DNA from: Oscillospiraceae bacterium
Lineage (GTDB): Bacteria > Bacillota > Clostridia > Oscillospirales > Oscillospiraceae
NCBI GenBank assembly: GCA_910575695.1
Contig: CAJTGJ010000017.1
Coordinates: forward strand, 27,346 to 91,345
Reading direction: 5' to 3'
DNA length: 64,000 nt
The notes under the pieces are model-generated. The model worked only from the letters and a program-made list of their open reading frames with translations. It was not told where the DNA came from and made no database searches. The position numbers were made by a program, and so were the translations under genes. Position 1 is the first letter of the stretch. The number at the start of each line of letters is the position of its first letter. Positions 52,180 through 61,279 of the stretch are shown in pieces.

Positions 52180-52252
52180 ATAGAAACGAGTGAAACCGGA
52201 TCGGAGCCCTCTTGCGCCCCGCCAATCCCGGCTCCAAGAAAGGAAGGTTCCC

Positions 52253-52603
52253 ATGAAGATACAAACTGAAAAGGGCCGCGTCCATCTCGCCAGCGACGTG
52301 TTCTCCAACCTCACCGGCGCGGTGGCCACCAGCTGCTATGGCGTGAAGGGCATGGCTTTCCGCTCCAAGACCGACGGACTGGTCCACCTGCTGCGGCGGG
52401 AGTCCATGTCCAAGGGCGTCAAGATCACATACAACGACGACCAGTCCATCTCTATCGACCTCCACATCATCGTGGACAACGGAGTGAACCTGGTGGCCGT
52501 GGGCCGCTCCATCCAGAGCGAGGTCAAGTACAATGTCCACCGTCTCACCGGCGTGGAGGTGCGCAGCGTCAACGTCTGCGTGGACTCCATGGTGATCGGC
52601 TAA
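52253..52603 (+). CDS. Asp23/Gls24 family protein (YloU-like)
   Basis: A 116-residue Asp23 protein: VHLASDVFSNLTGAVATSCYGVKGM, SIDLHIIVDNGVNLVAVGRSIQSEVKYNV and VRSVNVCVDSMVI. In Firmicutes this gene precedes fakA (yloU-yloV). Role uncertain; related proteins attach to the membrane or respond to envelope stress. ATG 52253 follows AAAGGAAGGTTCCC; fakA begins 27 nt after its stop. Confidence 0.93.
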   Translation: MKIQTEKGRVHLASDVFSNLTGAVATSCYGVKGMAFRSKTDGLVHLLRRESMSKGVKITYNDDQSISIDLHIIVDNGVNLVAVGRSIQSEVKYNVHRLTGVEVRSVNVCVDSMVIG

Positions 52604-52630
52604 ACCCCAGAAAGAGAGGATTATCCGAAT

Positions 52631-54307
52631 ATGGTAGATATCATTGACGGCGCGCTGTTCCAGCGCATGGTGATCCACGCCTCCGCGTCCATCAACGCCC
52701 AGAAGCAGGGCATCAACGAGCTGAACGTATTCCCCGTCCCCGACGGGGATACCGGCACCAATATGTCCCTGACCATCGGCACCGCCGCTGCCGAGGCCAG
52801 AAAAAAGCCCGCCCAGGACATTGGCAAGGCCGCGTCCATCAACGCCTCCGCCCTGCTCCGGGGGGCCCGGGGCAACTCCGGCGTGATTTTGTCCCTGCTG
52901 TTCCGGGGGATGTCCAAGGCGCTGAAGGAGCAGGAGACCGCCGACGGCGCACAGTTTGCCGCCGCCCTCAGCGAGGGCGTGTCCGCCGCTTACAAAGCGG
53001 TGATGAAGCCCGCCGAGGGCACCATCCTCACCGTATCCCGGCTGGCCAGCGTGAAAGCGGCGGAGGCCGCCCATGAGCACAACAGCGTGGAGGCGGTGCT
53101 GGAGTCCGCCATTGCCGAGGGCCAGGCCGCCCTGGCGGACACGGTGAACCAGAATCCGGTGCTGAAAAAGGCCGGAGTGGTGGACGCGGGCGGCAAGGGC
53201 TTCCTCATCATCCTCCAGGGAATGCTGGACGAGCTGCGGGGCGTGGCCGCGCCGGAGGCGGAGGACGATGCCCAGCCTGTGAAGGATTCCGCCGACTTCG
53301 CCTCCCTCACCGATGAGGAGATCACCTTTACCTTTGACACCGTGTTCATCGTGCGCAAAACCATGAACAAATCCATCGAGCCCTTCCGGGCCTATCTGAA
53401 CAGCATCGGCGACAGCCTGGTCATCGGCGAGGACGACGAGGCCTTCAAGGTCCACGTCCACACCGACATCCCCGGCGCGGCCCTGTCCGAGGCCCAGAAG
53501 TACGGCACGCTGGAGCTGGCCAAGATCGAGAATATGCGCACCCAGTACGAGGACATGGCGGCGGGCAAAAAGCCCCAGAGCACCGATGACCTGGAGCAGG
53601 TCGAGGCCGAGCTGGAGGGCCGGGAGGACGCCGTCGCCGCCCCGGAAAAGAAGTTCGGCGTGGTGGCGGTGAGCGCCGGCAAGGGCATGGCCTCCGTGTT
53701 CAAGGACCTGGGGGTGGACGGCGTCATTTCCGGCGGGCAGACCATGAACCCCTCCACCGAGGACATCCTGCGGGAGATTGCCCGCACCCCCGCCGAGGTG
53801 GTCTTTGTCCTGCCCAACAACAAGAACATCATCATGGCCGCCGAACAGTGCGTGGGCCTGGTGGAGGGCAAGGAGATCGTGGTGGTGCCCACCCGCACCG
53901 TGCCCCAGGGCATTGCCGCCATGCTGGTGCTGGACCCCGAGGGGGAGACCGATTCCAACGCCGCCGCCATGGACGAGGCCCGGAAGAACGTGCGCACCTC
54001 TGAAATCACCTATGCCGCCCGGGATTCCGATTTCGACGGCTTTGAGATCCACGAGGGGGACTACATGGCCCTGGCGGAGGGCCAGCTGTTCGGCACCGAC
54101 CAGAACATCAATTCCCTGCTGGAGCGGCTGGCCCAGTCGGACAGCCAGCAGGAGGCGGAATTTATCAACGTGTTCTACGGGGAGGACGTGTCCGAGGAGC
54201 AGGCGGGGGAGGCCCTGGCCATCTTCCAGCGGGAGTGCCCCAACGCCGAGATCACCCTCCTGGCGGGCGGACAGCCGGTATACTACTATATGATTTCCGC
54301 GGAGTAA
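52631..54307 (+). CDS. fakA: fatty acid kinase ATP-binding subunit (DAK2 domain)
   Basis: A 558-residue FakA/YloV. NVFPVPDGDTGTNMSLTI holds the Mg-ATP Asp residues (38, 40), ASALLRGARGNSGVILSLLFRG and VVDAGGKGFLIILQGM complete the DAK2 kinase domain, followed by a middle domain (TFDTVFIVRKTMNKSIEPFR) and a DegV-like C-terminal half (VVAVSAGKGMASVFKDLGVD, NNKNIIMAAEQ). It phosphorylates fatty acids delivered by a FakB (DegV) protein encoded elsewhere. Confidence 0.95.
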   Translation: MVDIIDGALFQRMVIHASASINAQKQGINELNVFPVPDGDTGTNMSLTIGTAAAEARKKPAQDIGKAASINASALLRGARGNSGVILSLLFRGMSKALKEQETADGAQFAAALSEGVSAAYKAVMKPAEGTILTVSRLASVKAAEAAHEHNSVEAVLESAIAEGQAALADTVNQNPVLKKAGVVDAGGKGFLIILQGMLDELRGVAAPEAEDDAQPVKDSADFASLTDEEITFTFDTVFIVRKTMNKSIEPFRAYLNSIGDSLVIGEDDEAFKVHVHTDIPGAALSEAQKYGTLELAKIENMRTQYEDMAAGKKPQSTDDLEQVEAELEGREDAVAAPEKKFGVVAVSAGKGMASVFKDLGVDGVISGGQTMNPSTEDILREIARTPAEVVFVLPNNKNIIMAAEQCVGLVEGKEIVVVPTRTVPQGIAAMLVLDPEGETDSNAAAMDEARKNVRTSEITYAARDSDFDGFEIHEGDYMALAEGQLFGTDQNINSLLERLAQSDSQQEAEFINVFYGEDVSEEQAGEALAIFQRECPNAEITLLAGGQPVYYYMISAE

Positions 54308-54320
54308 CGCAAGCGAATGG

Positions 54321-54360
54321 AAAAAAGCGCCCGGTTTCCTGAGAAACCGGGCGCTTTTTT
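54321..54360. terminator. Terminator between fakA and the bactofilin gene
   Basis: AAAAAAGCGCCCGGTTTC / GAAACCGGGCGCTTTTTT, 18-bp stem, CTGA loop; usable from both sides. Confidence 0.95.
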
Positions 54361-54367
54361 GATGTAA

Positions 54368-54865
54368 TTATTCCCCCTCCATGGGGTAATCCGGGCCGAA
54401 CTGGAGGTCCCCTACGGGCTGGACGTCCTGAAGCTCCGCCTCGGGGTCAGGAGCCTTGGTCATGGTGGACCGGCCGTTGAGGCATCCGCCGTCCTCCACA
54501 ACCAGGGACGCGGTGGCTACGTCGCCGATCAGGGTGCCGGTCTGCTCCAGGCGCATATGCTCCCGGGCGGATACATTGCCCTCCACCTTGCCCGCCACGC
54601 GGACCACGTCGGCGTTGATGGGGCCCTTGACCATGCCGGTGTCCGCCACGATGACGGCGCCCGTCATGTGGAACTCACCCTCCACCACGCCCTCTACCTG
54701 AACGACGCCCTCACCCTTGATGGTGCCCTTGATGGTGACGCCCTGGGTAATGAGGGTGCTGCTCACCTTCTGGGGAGGGGGCAGGCTCTCCTGGGGTTTA
54801 TTCCCGTCCAGCGCAACGGGGGCCTGGGGTTCGACTTTGGTTGGCGTACTGCTGAAAAAGCCCAT
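54368..54865 (-). CDS. bactofilin-like polymer-forming protein
   Basis: A 165-residue bactofilin. The core (about residues 36-130) is a right-handed beta-helix with repeated GTIKGEGVVQVEGVVEGEF, GMVKGPINADVVRVAGKVEGN and TLIGDVATASLVVEDGG turns, flanked by flexible Pro-rich ends. Bactofilins polymerise without nucleotide and position cell-wall or division proteins. Monocistronic. Confidence 0.9.
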   Translation of the reverse strand: MGFFSSTPTKVEPQAPVALDGNKPQESLPPPQKVSSTLITQGVTIKGTIKGEGVVQVEGVVEGEFHMTGAVIVADTGMVKGPINADVVRVAGKVEGNVSAREHMRLEQTGTLIGDVATASLVVEDGGCLNGRSTMTKAPDPEAELQDVQPVGDLQFGPDYPMEGE

Positions 54866-55085
54866 TTGGAATCCTCACCTTTCTTGCGGCGGGGCCGTGG
54901 CGCGTCCGCGGCTCCGCCATGATTCTCCACAGCATGGTCCCCATGCCAGGGCTTTCCCGTGCTGCTTTGGATGATGCCCTATTTTATCACAGGCAGGCGG
55001 GAATTTCAAGGGGGGCCTTGCGGAATGGCGGCGGCAAATTGGGGAAAAAATATCCGCCACACCTTGGAAACCAACGGGATTCGAC

Positions 55086-55335
55086 TTAACGCTCCACCAT
55101 TTTCCAGCGGAACAGCACCACCGCCAGCGCCAGCACCGCCGCCCCCATGCAGATGACGCTCTGCCCCGCCGCCATGGGGAGCATGGGCAGAAGGTAACCC
55201 AGCAGGAAGTCCGCCGCCGTCATGGGGGAGGCGGTGAGCCGGGACAGAAAGGGGGAAGCCCAGCCCGAAAAACAGGGCCAGCGGGTCCCGGAACAGCTCC
55301 TTGATATTCCGTCTGGCAAACGCCCTCGCCCTCAT
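55086..55335 (-). pseudogene. ABC-2 type permease remnant
   Basis: 250 nt, not a multiple of three. The first 30 codons read MRARAFARRNIKELFRDPL then ALFFGLGFPL, a typical ABC-2 permease start; after a frame change the rest reads LTASPMTAADFLLGYLLPML and a final TM plus FRWKMVER. About 150-200 codons are missing in at least two internal deletions. Its ATG overlaps the ATPase remnant stop (ATGA), preserving the original operon. Confidence 0.85.
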
Positions 55336-55474
55336 GACGCCGCCTCCCCTCGCGCCAGGGCCACAAAGGCGTCCTCAAAGGAGGCGCAGCCCGTCAGCGC
55401 CTTCAGCTCCTCCGCCGTTCCCGCCGCCTGCCGCCGTAGTCCCTGGTCAGGCCCAGGATCTGGATCGCGTTCAT
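55332..55474 (-). pseudogene. ABC transporter ATPase remnant
   Basis: 143 nt. The N-terminus reads MNAIQILGLTRDYGGRR and then, in another frame, the C-terminal tail TAEELKALTGCASFEDAFVA appears; the whole nucleotide-binding domain (about 240 codons) between them is gone. The junction lies in GGCGGCAGGCGGCGGGAACGG, a run of short GCGGC repeats, suggesting slippage or recombination. ATG overlaps the AbrB stop. Confidence 0.85.
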
Positions 55475-55707
55475 GGCTTCTCCCCCTTTCGCAGTCCCAT
55501 AGCCTGCCGGGCGGCCTCGTTCATAAACTCCATCATGCCGTCAAAGGCCACGATGGCGATGCCCTTGTCCTTGTCCGCCAGCAGCATCAGATTGTCACCC
55601 GGCTCGATCTCAAACATCTCCCGGACCTCCTTGGGGATGACAATCTGGCCCTTGTCCCCCACCCGCACGGTGCTGAGGAATTTGTACTGGGGTATTTTCA
55701 TCCTCAT
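55471..55707 (-). CDS. SpoVT/AbrB-type DNA-binding protein
   Basis: A 78-residue transition-state-regulator-like protein: STVRVGDKGQIVIPKEVREMFEIEPGDNLMLLAD is the swapped-hairpin AbrB fold. ATG 55707 has AGGAGGAG 5 nt upstream. This gene commonly leads ABC ATPase-permease operons in Clostridia; here it survives while both transporter genes have collapsed. Confidence 0.9.
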   Translation of the reverse strand: MRMKIPQYKFLSTVRVGDKGQIVIPKEVREMFEIEPGDNLMLLADKDKGIAIVAFDGMMEFMNEAARQAMGLRKGEKP

Positions 55708-55724
55708 TCCCACTCCTCCTATCA

Positions 55725-55771
55725 GTATAACTTTTCCCATTAGGTATAACCCGGGGCACTCATTTTGTCAA
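55725..55771 (-). promoter_or_regulatory. abrB-like gene promoter with direct repeats
   Basis: Minus strand TTGACA (55766-55771), 17-bp spacer, TATACC (55743-55748). Plus-strand GTATAAC occurs at 55725-55731 and 55744-55750, 19 bp apart, one copy over the -10: possible autoregulatory sites. Confidence 0.6.
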
Positions 55772-55833
55772 GGGCCGGTTTTCCCGGTTCTTTTTCCCGG
55801 CGGGGGCTCATACAATGCAGGGAGGTGAGCGCA

Positions 55834-57003
55834 ATGCGAAAGAAAAGGACAAGGCCCCTCCTGCGGGGCCTGCGGATGGGACTGGCGGTATTCGTGGCCG
55901 TGCTGGCGGCGTGGATCCTATGGCTGGTGGGGGACCCCGCCGCCGCGCTGGCGGAGCTGTTCCACATGATGGACAGCGCCCAGACGGCCACCGCCCTGCT
56001 GTCGGCGGAGCTGGGCGTCCCCAGGCAGGAGGACGGCCTTTCCCCCTGGGACAGGCTGGTGCTGGCCCAGTCCTCCCTGCTGGGGGGCGTCATCGCCCCG
56101 CCGGAATCCGGACCGCCGCCCTCCACGGACCCGCCCCCGACCCCCACGCCGGAGGCCATCGACCCCATCGAGGCCGAGGGGGAGGACGAGGACAACCTGC
56201 CCCTGACCACCACCGCGCCGGAGGGCATCATCGCCAAAACCATGGTAGCCGGGACGTCCGCCAAGTACATCACGTCGGGGAACATCTCCGTATACAACCA
56301 CACCGACTACTCCGTTGACGTGGACGCCCTGTTCGCGGCGGCGCCCGCCCTGTCCGGGGAGGGGGAGGGGCCCAAGGTGCTGATCTACCACTCCCACGCC
56401 ACCGAGGCCTACACCATGGACGGCACGGACGTCTACCAGGAGAGCGACAGCTACCGCACCCTGGACAACGAACGGAACATGGTGCGCGTCGGCGAGGAGA
56501 TGAAGGCGGTATTCGAGGCGGCGGGCATTGAGGTCCTCCACGACACCACCCTGTACGATTACCCCAGCTACAACGACGCCTATGCCCGCTCGCTGGAGGG
56601 GGTGTCCGCCCTGCTGAAGGAGAACCCCTCGGTGGTCCTTTTGCTGGACGTCCACCGGGACGCCCTGGCGGCGGAGGACGGCACCATTTACAAGGCGGTG
56701 GCCGGGTCGGTGGACAACTGCGCCCAGGTGATGATGGTGCTGGGCTCCGACGCGGGCGGTCAGGTCCACCCCAACTGGAAGGTGAACCTGTCCCTGGCCA
56801 TGTCCATCCAGGACGCCATCGCCCGGAAATGGTCCACCCTGGCCCGGCCCATCGTACTCAGGACCTCCCGGTTCAACCAGCACCTGTCCACCGGCTCCAT
56901 CCTGGTGGAGGTGGGCACCCACGGCAACACCCTCCAGGAGGCCATCACCGCCGCCCGGCTGTACGCCCGGACGGTGGCGGACCTGATGAACCAGGCGCAG
57001 TGA
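55834..57003 (+). CDS. spoIIP: stage II sporulation protein P
   Basis: A 389-residue SpoIIP, the cell-wall hydrolase of the DMP complex that drives engulfment in the mother cell. N-terminal TM (LRMGLAVFVAVLAAWILWLV), Pro-rich spacer, then the catalytic domain: VLIYHSHATEAY, LLLDVHRDAL, MMVLGSDAGGQVHPNWKVNL and GSILVEVGTHGNTLQEA. Start 55834 follows GGGAGGTGAGCGCA. Strong evidence that the organism sporulates. Confidence 0.95.
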   Translation: MRKKRTRPLLRGLRMGLAVFVAVLAAWILWLVGDPAAALAELFHMMDSAQTATALLSAELGVPRQEDGLSPWDRLVLAQSSLLGGVIAPPESGPPPSTDPPPTPTPEAIDPIEAEGEDEDNLPLTTTAPEGIIAKTMVAGTSAKYITSGNISVYNHTDYSVDVDALFAAAPALSGEGEGPKVLIYHSHATEAYTMDGTDVYQESDSYRTLDNERNMVRVGEEMKAVFEAAGIEVLHDTTLYDYPSYNDAYARSLEGVSALLKENPSVVLLLDVHRDALAAEDGTIYKAVAGSVDNCAQVMMVLGSDAGGQVHPNWKVNLSLAMSIQDAIARKWSTLARPIVLRTSRFNQHLSTGSILVEVGTHGNTLQEAITAARLYARTVADLMNQAQ

Positions 57004-57004
57004 A

Positions 57005-57036
57005 AAAAGCCCCCTCCCGGCCGGGAGGGGGCTTTT
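57005..57036. terminator. Terminator between spoIIP and the glycosylase gene
   Basis: AAAAGCCCCCTCCCGG directly abutting CCGGGAGGGGGCTTTT; a 16-bp palindrome between convergent genes. Confidence 0.85.
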
Positions 57037-57039
57037 GCG

Positions 57040-57651
57040 TTATACATAGAACCGCCAGGGGAAATGGATGGCTTCCTCCGCGTAGTCGATGCCGATACGT
57101 TTTCCCGCCTTGATATGCAGCGGCTCGCTGTCGTCGGGGCAGGGAGGCAGGCCCGCGTCCTCCAGCCGCTCACACAGAAACAGCTCCGGGGAACCGCAGG
57201 GCAGGCCGTTGAGGGCACGGCCGATGTTCATCCCGGCGCACACCTTGCCAGGTCCGTTGAGGAAGTTTTTCCGCTGATAAGCAGTCATGTCTGCGCACTT
57301 GCAATGAAAGCGGTTTTCTGCTATGATGTCGCGGTTATGCCTGGGGGCCAGCCCCCGGATGAGCACCGCCGCAGGCTCCCCCGTCCGCTCGGTGACGAAG
57401 TTGAGACAGCAGTGCATCCCGTAGATCAGGTACACATATGCCGTCCCCGGCGGAGCGTACAGGGTTTTGGTGCGCTCCGTTTTCCGGTAGTTGTAGGCGT
57501 GGCACGCCTTATCCATCCGGCCCACATAGGCTTCCGTCTCGGTGATGCGGGCGGCTAAGACCACGCCGTCATACTGCCGCACCAGATATTTGCCCACCAA
57601 CGCCCGGGCCGCCTCCACCGTATCCCCCTCAAAAAATTCCCGCGCCAGCAT
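57040..57651 (-). CDS. 3-methyladenine DNA glycosylase (AAG/MPG family)
   Basis: A 203-residue MPG-type glycosylase excising alkylated purines. LAREFFEGDTVEAARALVGKYL, ARITETEAYVGRMDKACHAYN with the catalytic Glu, YAPPGTAYVYLIYGMHCCLNFV and AAVLIRGLAP are family blocks; NGPGKVCAGMNIG closes the base pocket. Full length. AGGGGG precedes the ATG. Confidence 0.95.
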   Translation of the reverse strand: MLAREFFEGDTVEAARALVGKYLVRQYDGVVLAARITETEAYVGRMDKACHAYNYRKTERTKTLYAPPGTAYVYLIYGMHCCLNFVTERTGEPAAVLIRGLAPRHNRDIIAENRFHCKCADMTAYQRKNFLNGPGKVCAGMNIGRALNGLPCGSPELFLCERLEDAGLPPCPDDSEPLHIKAGKRIGIDYAEEAIHFPWRFYV

Positions 57652-57676
57652 ATGCCGCCCCCTTTTTCATGTACAG

Positions 57677-58609
57677 TTACGCCGTCAGGCGCTTTTCCAG
57701 CCAGGCCAGCACGTCGGCGTACACCTCGCCCTTGTTGATCTCGTTGAGCATCTCGTGCCGCCCGCCGGGGTAGAGCTTCATGGTCAGGTCGGCGGTGCCG
57801 TGGTCCTGGAAAAAGCCGTACACCTTCTTCACGCCCTCCCCGTTGGAGCCCACCGGGTCCTGGTCGCCGGAGAACAGATAGACCGGGGTACGGGGGTCCA
57901 TCCGGGACAGGGCCTCCTCGCTGGCGATATATTGAAGGCCGCCCATCATGTCCCGGAACATCCCGGCGGTGGGCTTGAAGGTGCAGAACGGGTCCTTCAG
58001 GTAGACGTCCACCACCGCCTCGTCCCGGCAGATCCAGTCCGCCGTGGTGCGGTTGGGCTTGAACTGCTGATTATACGCCCCCAGGGACAGCTTGTCAACC
58101 AGGCCGCTCACCGTCTCCGGCCCCCGCACCGCGCAGATGGCGGAGGCCACCGCCTTGCCCGCCGCCACCAGGGCGGGCTTTTCCTGCCCGGTGCCGGACA
58201 GGATGCAGCCGTCCACCGTGCCGGGGTAGGCGCACAGGTAGGTGCGGGCCAGGAAGGAGCCCATGGAGTGGCCCAGCAGGAAATAGGGCACACCGGGATA
58301 TTTCTCCCCCATGAGCACCCGGAGCCGGCGCACGTCCGCCGTTACCAGCGTCCAGCCATCCTTTTTGCCGAAATAGCCGTATTTGCCGTCGTTTACCGTC
58401 TTGCCGTGGCCCAGGTGGTCCTCGCCGCACACCGCGAAGCCCCGGTCCGCCAGCCAGCGGGCAAAGGCGTCGTACCGCCCGGCGTATTCCGCCACGCCGT
58501 GGACAATCTGCACCACCGCCCGGGGGGCCCCCTCCGGCGTCCACAGGGACGCATTGCACTGATGCGCACCGTCTTTGGAGGGGAAGGTAAATTCCATAAA
58601 CTCTGCCAT
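57677..58609 (-). CDS. monoacylglycerol lipase-like alpha/beta hydrolase
   Basis: A 310-residue Hydrolase_4 (lysophospholipase/monoglyceride lipase) enzyme. Oxyanion motif IVHGVAEYAGRY, nucleophile Ser115 in GHSMGS, acid Asp in SGDQDPVG and His in YPGGRHEMLNE. ATG 58609 follows GGAGTGATTTTT. No signal peptide. Probably releases fatty acids from monoglycerides or lysolipids. Confidence 0.93.
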   Translation of the reverse strand: MAEFMEFTFPSKDGAHQCNASLWTPEGAPRAVVQIVHGVAEYAGRYDAFARWLADRGFAVCGEDHLGHGKTVNDGKYGYFGKKDGWTLVTADVRRLRVLMGEKYPGVPYFLLGHSMGSFLARTYLCAYPGTVDGCILSGTGQEKPALVAAGKAVASAICAVRGPETVSGLVDKLSLGAYNQQFKPNRTTADWICRDEAVVDVYLKDPFCTFKPTAGMFRDMMGGLQYIASEEALSRMDPRTPVYLFSGDQDPVGSNGEGVKKVYGFFQDHGTADLTMKLYPGGRHEMLNEINKGEVYADVLAWLEKRLTA

Positions 58610-58645
58610 AAAAATCACTCCAGCCTCATTGATTGTGGTATCCTC

Positions 58646-58674
58646 AGTTTAATGGATGCCAATCCATTTGTCAA
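58646..58674 (-). promoter_or_regulatory. Promoter of the lipase-like gene
   Basis: Minus strand TTGACA, 17-bp spacer, TAAACT, 37 bp before ATG 58609. Confidence 0.75.
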
Positions 58675-58711
58675 TTTACAAAAACTCCCTCGTGCATAAG
58701 GAGCGCTGTCT

Positions 58712-60628
58712 ATGAAAAAGCATTTGACCCGCCTGTTTTCCCTCCTGCTCGCCCTGGTCCTGCTCATCGCCCCCGCCTCTGCCCTGACGGTGGACCAGGC
58801 GCTGGACCTGCTGGAGGAGTATTTCTACTACGAGATCCCCGACGAGGCCTATGAGGCCGAAAGCATGGACGAGCTGATCCGGATCCTGGGCGATCCCTAC
58901 ACCAGCTACATGAGTCCCGAGGCGTATCAGGCGTTCCTGGCCGCGCTGGAGGGGGATTCCAACACCGTTGGCATCGGCGTCACCATCCAGTACACCGACC
59001 AGGGCATCCTGATTTTAGAGACCATCTCCGGCGGCAGCGCCCGGGAGGCCGGGTTCCAGGCCGGCGACCTGATCGTGGAGGTGGACGGAGTGTCCTGCGT
59101 CCCCGCCAACTCCGCCTCCGGCGACCTGCTCACCGGAAGCGAGGGCACCCAGGTCTCCGTCACCATCCTCCGGGACGGCCAGACCTCCACCCACGTCCTC
59201 ACCCGCCGCCCGGTGATCGTCCCCAACACGGAGATCCAGATTCTGGACGGCGGCATCGGCTATATCGACTGCAACAGCTTCGGCCAGGATACCGGGGAGG
59301 AGTTTGCCCAGCTGGTCCGGAACAACGACAGCAAGGTCAGCGTCTGGCTGCTGGACCTGCGGGGCAACGGGGGCGGCTACGTCAGCGCCGCGGTGGAAAT
59401 GGTGGACACCCTGGCGGAGCCGGGGCGGTATGTCTACCTTGAGTACGGAAACGGCGCCGTGGAGGCGTACACCGGCTCCGACACCCCCACCACCAAAAAG
59501 CCGGTGATCGTGCTCACCGACGGCGGAAGCGCCAGCGCCTCCGAGATGATGTCCTCCAATATCCGGGACCTGGGCCTGGGCATCACCGTGGGCGGGCGCA
59601 CCTACGGCAAGGGCGTGGCCCAGTACCTCCTGGACAGCGACGTACTGCCCGAATACTTTGGGGACGGGGACTGCCTGCGGCTCACCGTCTACCGCTTCTA
59701 CTCCGCCGAAATGAACACCACCGACCGGATCGGCGTGATCCCCACCCTGCTGGTGGACGACGATAAGACGGCGGACGTGGCCCTGGCCCTGTGCGGCAAT
59801 GCCGCCCAGTCGGGCATCAGCCTCCGGGTGAACGCCCCCAACGCTTCCGGCGGATACCGCACCTTCTACGTGGCCCCCGGCACGGACAGCGCCACCCTGT
59901 CCGCCCTGCTGTCCGCCCTGCCGCCCCAGATCAGGCTGGGGTACAGCGGCCAGTCCTATACCCCCGCCCAGCTGGCCCGGCTTTTGGGCATCGAGTATGA
60001 CAGCCGCTGGTTTGACGACGTATCGGACAGCGCATACGCCGACGCCATCAACGCCATGGGCGCCTACGAACTGCTGGAGGGCGACGGGAAGGGGAATTTC
60101 ACCCCCAGGAGCCAGCTCACCCGCGCCCAGCTGTGCGCCATGCTGGCCCGGGTGCTGAACGTGGCCTATAACGGCCCCACCCTGTTCGACGACGTGGAGC
60201 AGAGCAGCTGGTACGGCCCGTATGTGAACGCCATGGCCTATCTGGGCCTGGTGGAGGGCACGGGGAACGGGAAGTTCAACCCCGGCGCCACCCTCACCCA
60301 GGAGCAGTTCCTCACCATCATGGGCCGGACCGCGCGCTTCCTCAATTTGCAGCTGGACCGCTACGGCCAGTGGGCGGAGGACGAGGGCCATTTCGCCCTG
60401 TACCAGCGCCTGCTGCTGAAGCCCTATTCCAGCTGGGCCCGCAGCAGCATGGCCGTGCTGGCCTGGGGCGTGGAGGATTCCCTGAACGGCAGGGGGGATA
60501 TGCTGTTCGCCCCGCTGAAGGATCTGTCCCCCAAGAGCCCCATCCTCCGGGAGGAGGCCGCCGCCGGGATGTACGCGGTGCTGTCCGGGCTGGACATCCT
60601 GCCCAAAGCAGCCGATCAGAGCCGCTGA
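58712..60628 (+). CDS. S41 (CtpA-type) protease with C-terminal SLH repeats
   Basis: A 638-residue secreted protease. Signal peptide to about Ala24, PDZ domain about 75-160 (GIGVTIQYTDQGILILETIS, AGDLIVEVDG), S41 domain about 170-350 with nucleophile Ser in GGSASASEMMS and Lys in GGRTYGKGVAQ. From about residue 430, SLH-like repeats (WFDDVSDSAYADAINAMGAY, DDVEQSSWYGPYVNAMAYLG, LTQEQFLTIMGR) should attach it to secondary wall polymer. Processes surface or secreted proteins. Confidence 0.93.
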   Translation: MKKHLTRLFSLLLALVLLIAPASALTVDQALDLLEEYFYYEIPDEAYEAESMDELIRILGDPYTSYMSPEAYQAFLAALEGDSNTVGIGVTIQYTDQGILILETISGGSAREAGFQAGDLIVEVDGVSCVPANSASGDLLTGSEGTQVSVTILRDGQTSTHVLTRRPVIVPNTEIQILDGGIGYIDCNSFGQDTGEEFAQLVRNNDSKVSVWLLDLRGNGGGYVSAAVEMVDTLAEPGRYVYLEYGNGAVEAYTGSDTPTTKKPVIVLTDGGSASASEMMSSNIRDLGLGITVGGRTYGKGVAQYLLDSDVLPEYFGDGDCLRLTVYRFYSAEMNTTDRIGVIPTLLVDDDKTADVALALCGNAAQSGISLRVNAPNASGGYRTFYVAPGTDSATLSALLSALPPQIRLGYSGQSYTPAQLARLLGIEYDSRWFDDVSDSAYADAINAMGAYELLEGDGKGNFTPRSQLTRAQLCAMLARVLNVAYNGPTLFDDVEQSSWYGPYVNAMAYLGLVEGTGNGKFNPGATLTQEQFLTIMGRTARFLNLQLDRYGQWAEDEGHFALYQRLLLKPYSSWARSSMAVLAWGVEDSLNGRGDMLFAPLKDLSPKSPILREEAAAGMYAVLSGLDILPKAADQSR

Positions 60629-60691
60629 CAGCCAAGGCCGTCCCCGGCCCCGGCTGTCCCGTTCCATTATTCAACAAAAGGAGGCGTGCCC

Positions 60692-61279
60692 ATGAGCATC
60701 CTGCTCCACATCTGCTGCGCACCCTGCTCCGTGGCCTGCGTCAAAACGCTCCGGGAGGAGGGGGTGGAGCCTGCCGGCTTCTGGTATAACCCCAACATCC
60801 ACCCCTTTCTGGAGTACAAGGCCCGCCGGGACACCCTGCGGCAGTACGCCGCAGACATCGGCCTGGATCTACGGGAGGAGGACTTTTACGGCCTGCGGCA
60901 GTTCACCGCCGCCGTGGCCGGGGACAGCGATCACCGCTGCGGGTACTGCTACGCCTGCCGCATGGAGCGCACCGCCCAATACGCCGCCGAAAACGGCTTT
61001 GAGCGGTTTTCCACCACCCTGCTGGTGTCCCCCTATCAAAACCGGGCGATGATCTGCGCCGTGGGGGCGGAGATGGGGGCGCGGTATGGGGTGGAGTTCG
61101 TCCCCTATGATTTCCGGCCCCGGTTCCAGGAGGGCCAGGAGGAGGCCCGGGCGCTGGGGCTTTATATGCAGAAATACTGCGGCTGTGTGTACAGCGAGGA
61201 GGACCGCTTCTCCAACCGCCGGAAAAAGGAGCTGCACAAGCTCCACAAGGCCCAGGGAAGGGGGCAGGCCCAGTGTTGA
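60692..61279 (+). CDS. queH: epoxyqueuosine reductase QueH
   Basis: A 195-residue QueH (formerly DUF208), the iron-sulfur enzyme for the last step of queuosine synthesis in bacteria without QueG. LLHICCAPCSVACVKTL gives the vicinal Cys pair, GDSDHRCGYCYACRMERTA and YMQKYCGCVYSEEDR the other cysteines. ATG 60692 is 7 nt from AAAGGAGG. Stop overlaps the GTG of rlmD. Confidence 0.95.
   Translation: MSILLHICCAPCSVACVKTLREEGVEPAGFWYNPNIHPFLEYKARRDTLRQYAADIGLDLREEDFYGLRQFTAAVAGDSDHRCGYCYACRMERTAQYAAENGFERFSTTLLVSPYQNRAMICAVGAEMGARYGVEFVPYDFRPRFQEGQEEARALGLYMQKYCGCVYSEEDRFSNRRKKELHKLHKAQGRGQAQC

Noticed and set aside
55809..55816. CATACAAT as a sigma-E -10 for spoIIP
   Set aside because: A start site 7 bp downstream would cut into the Shine-Dalgarno, and no sigma-E -35 is seen.
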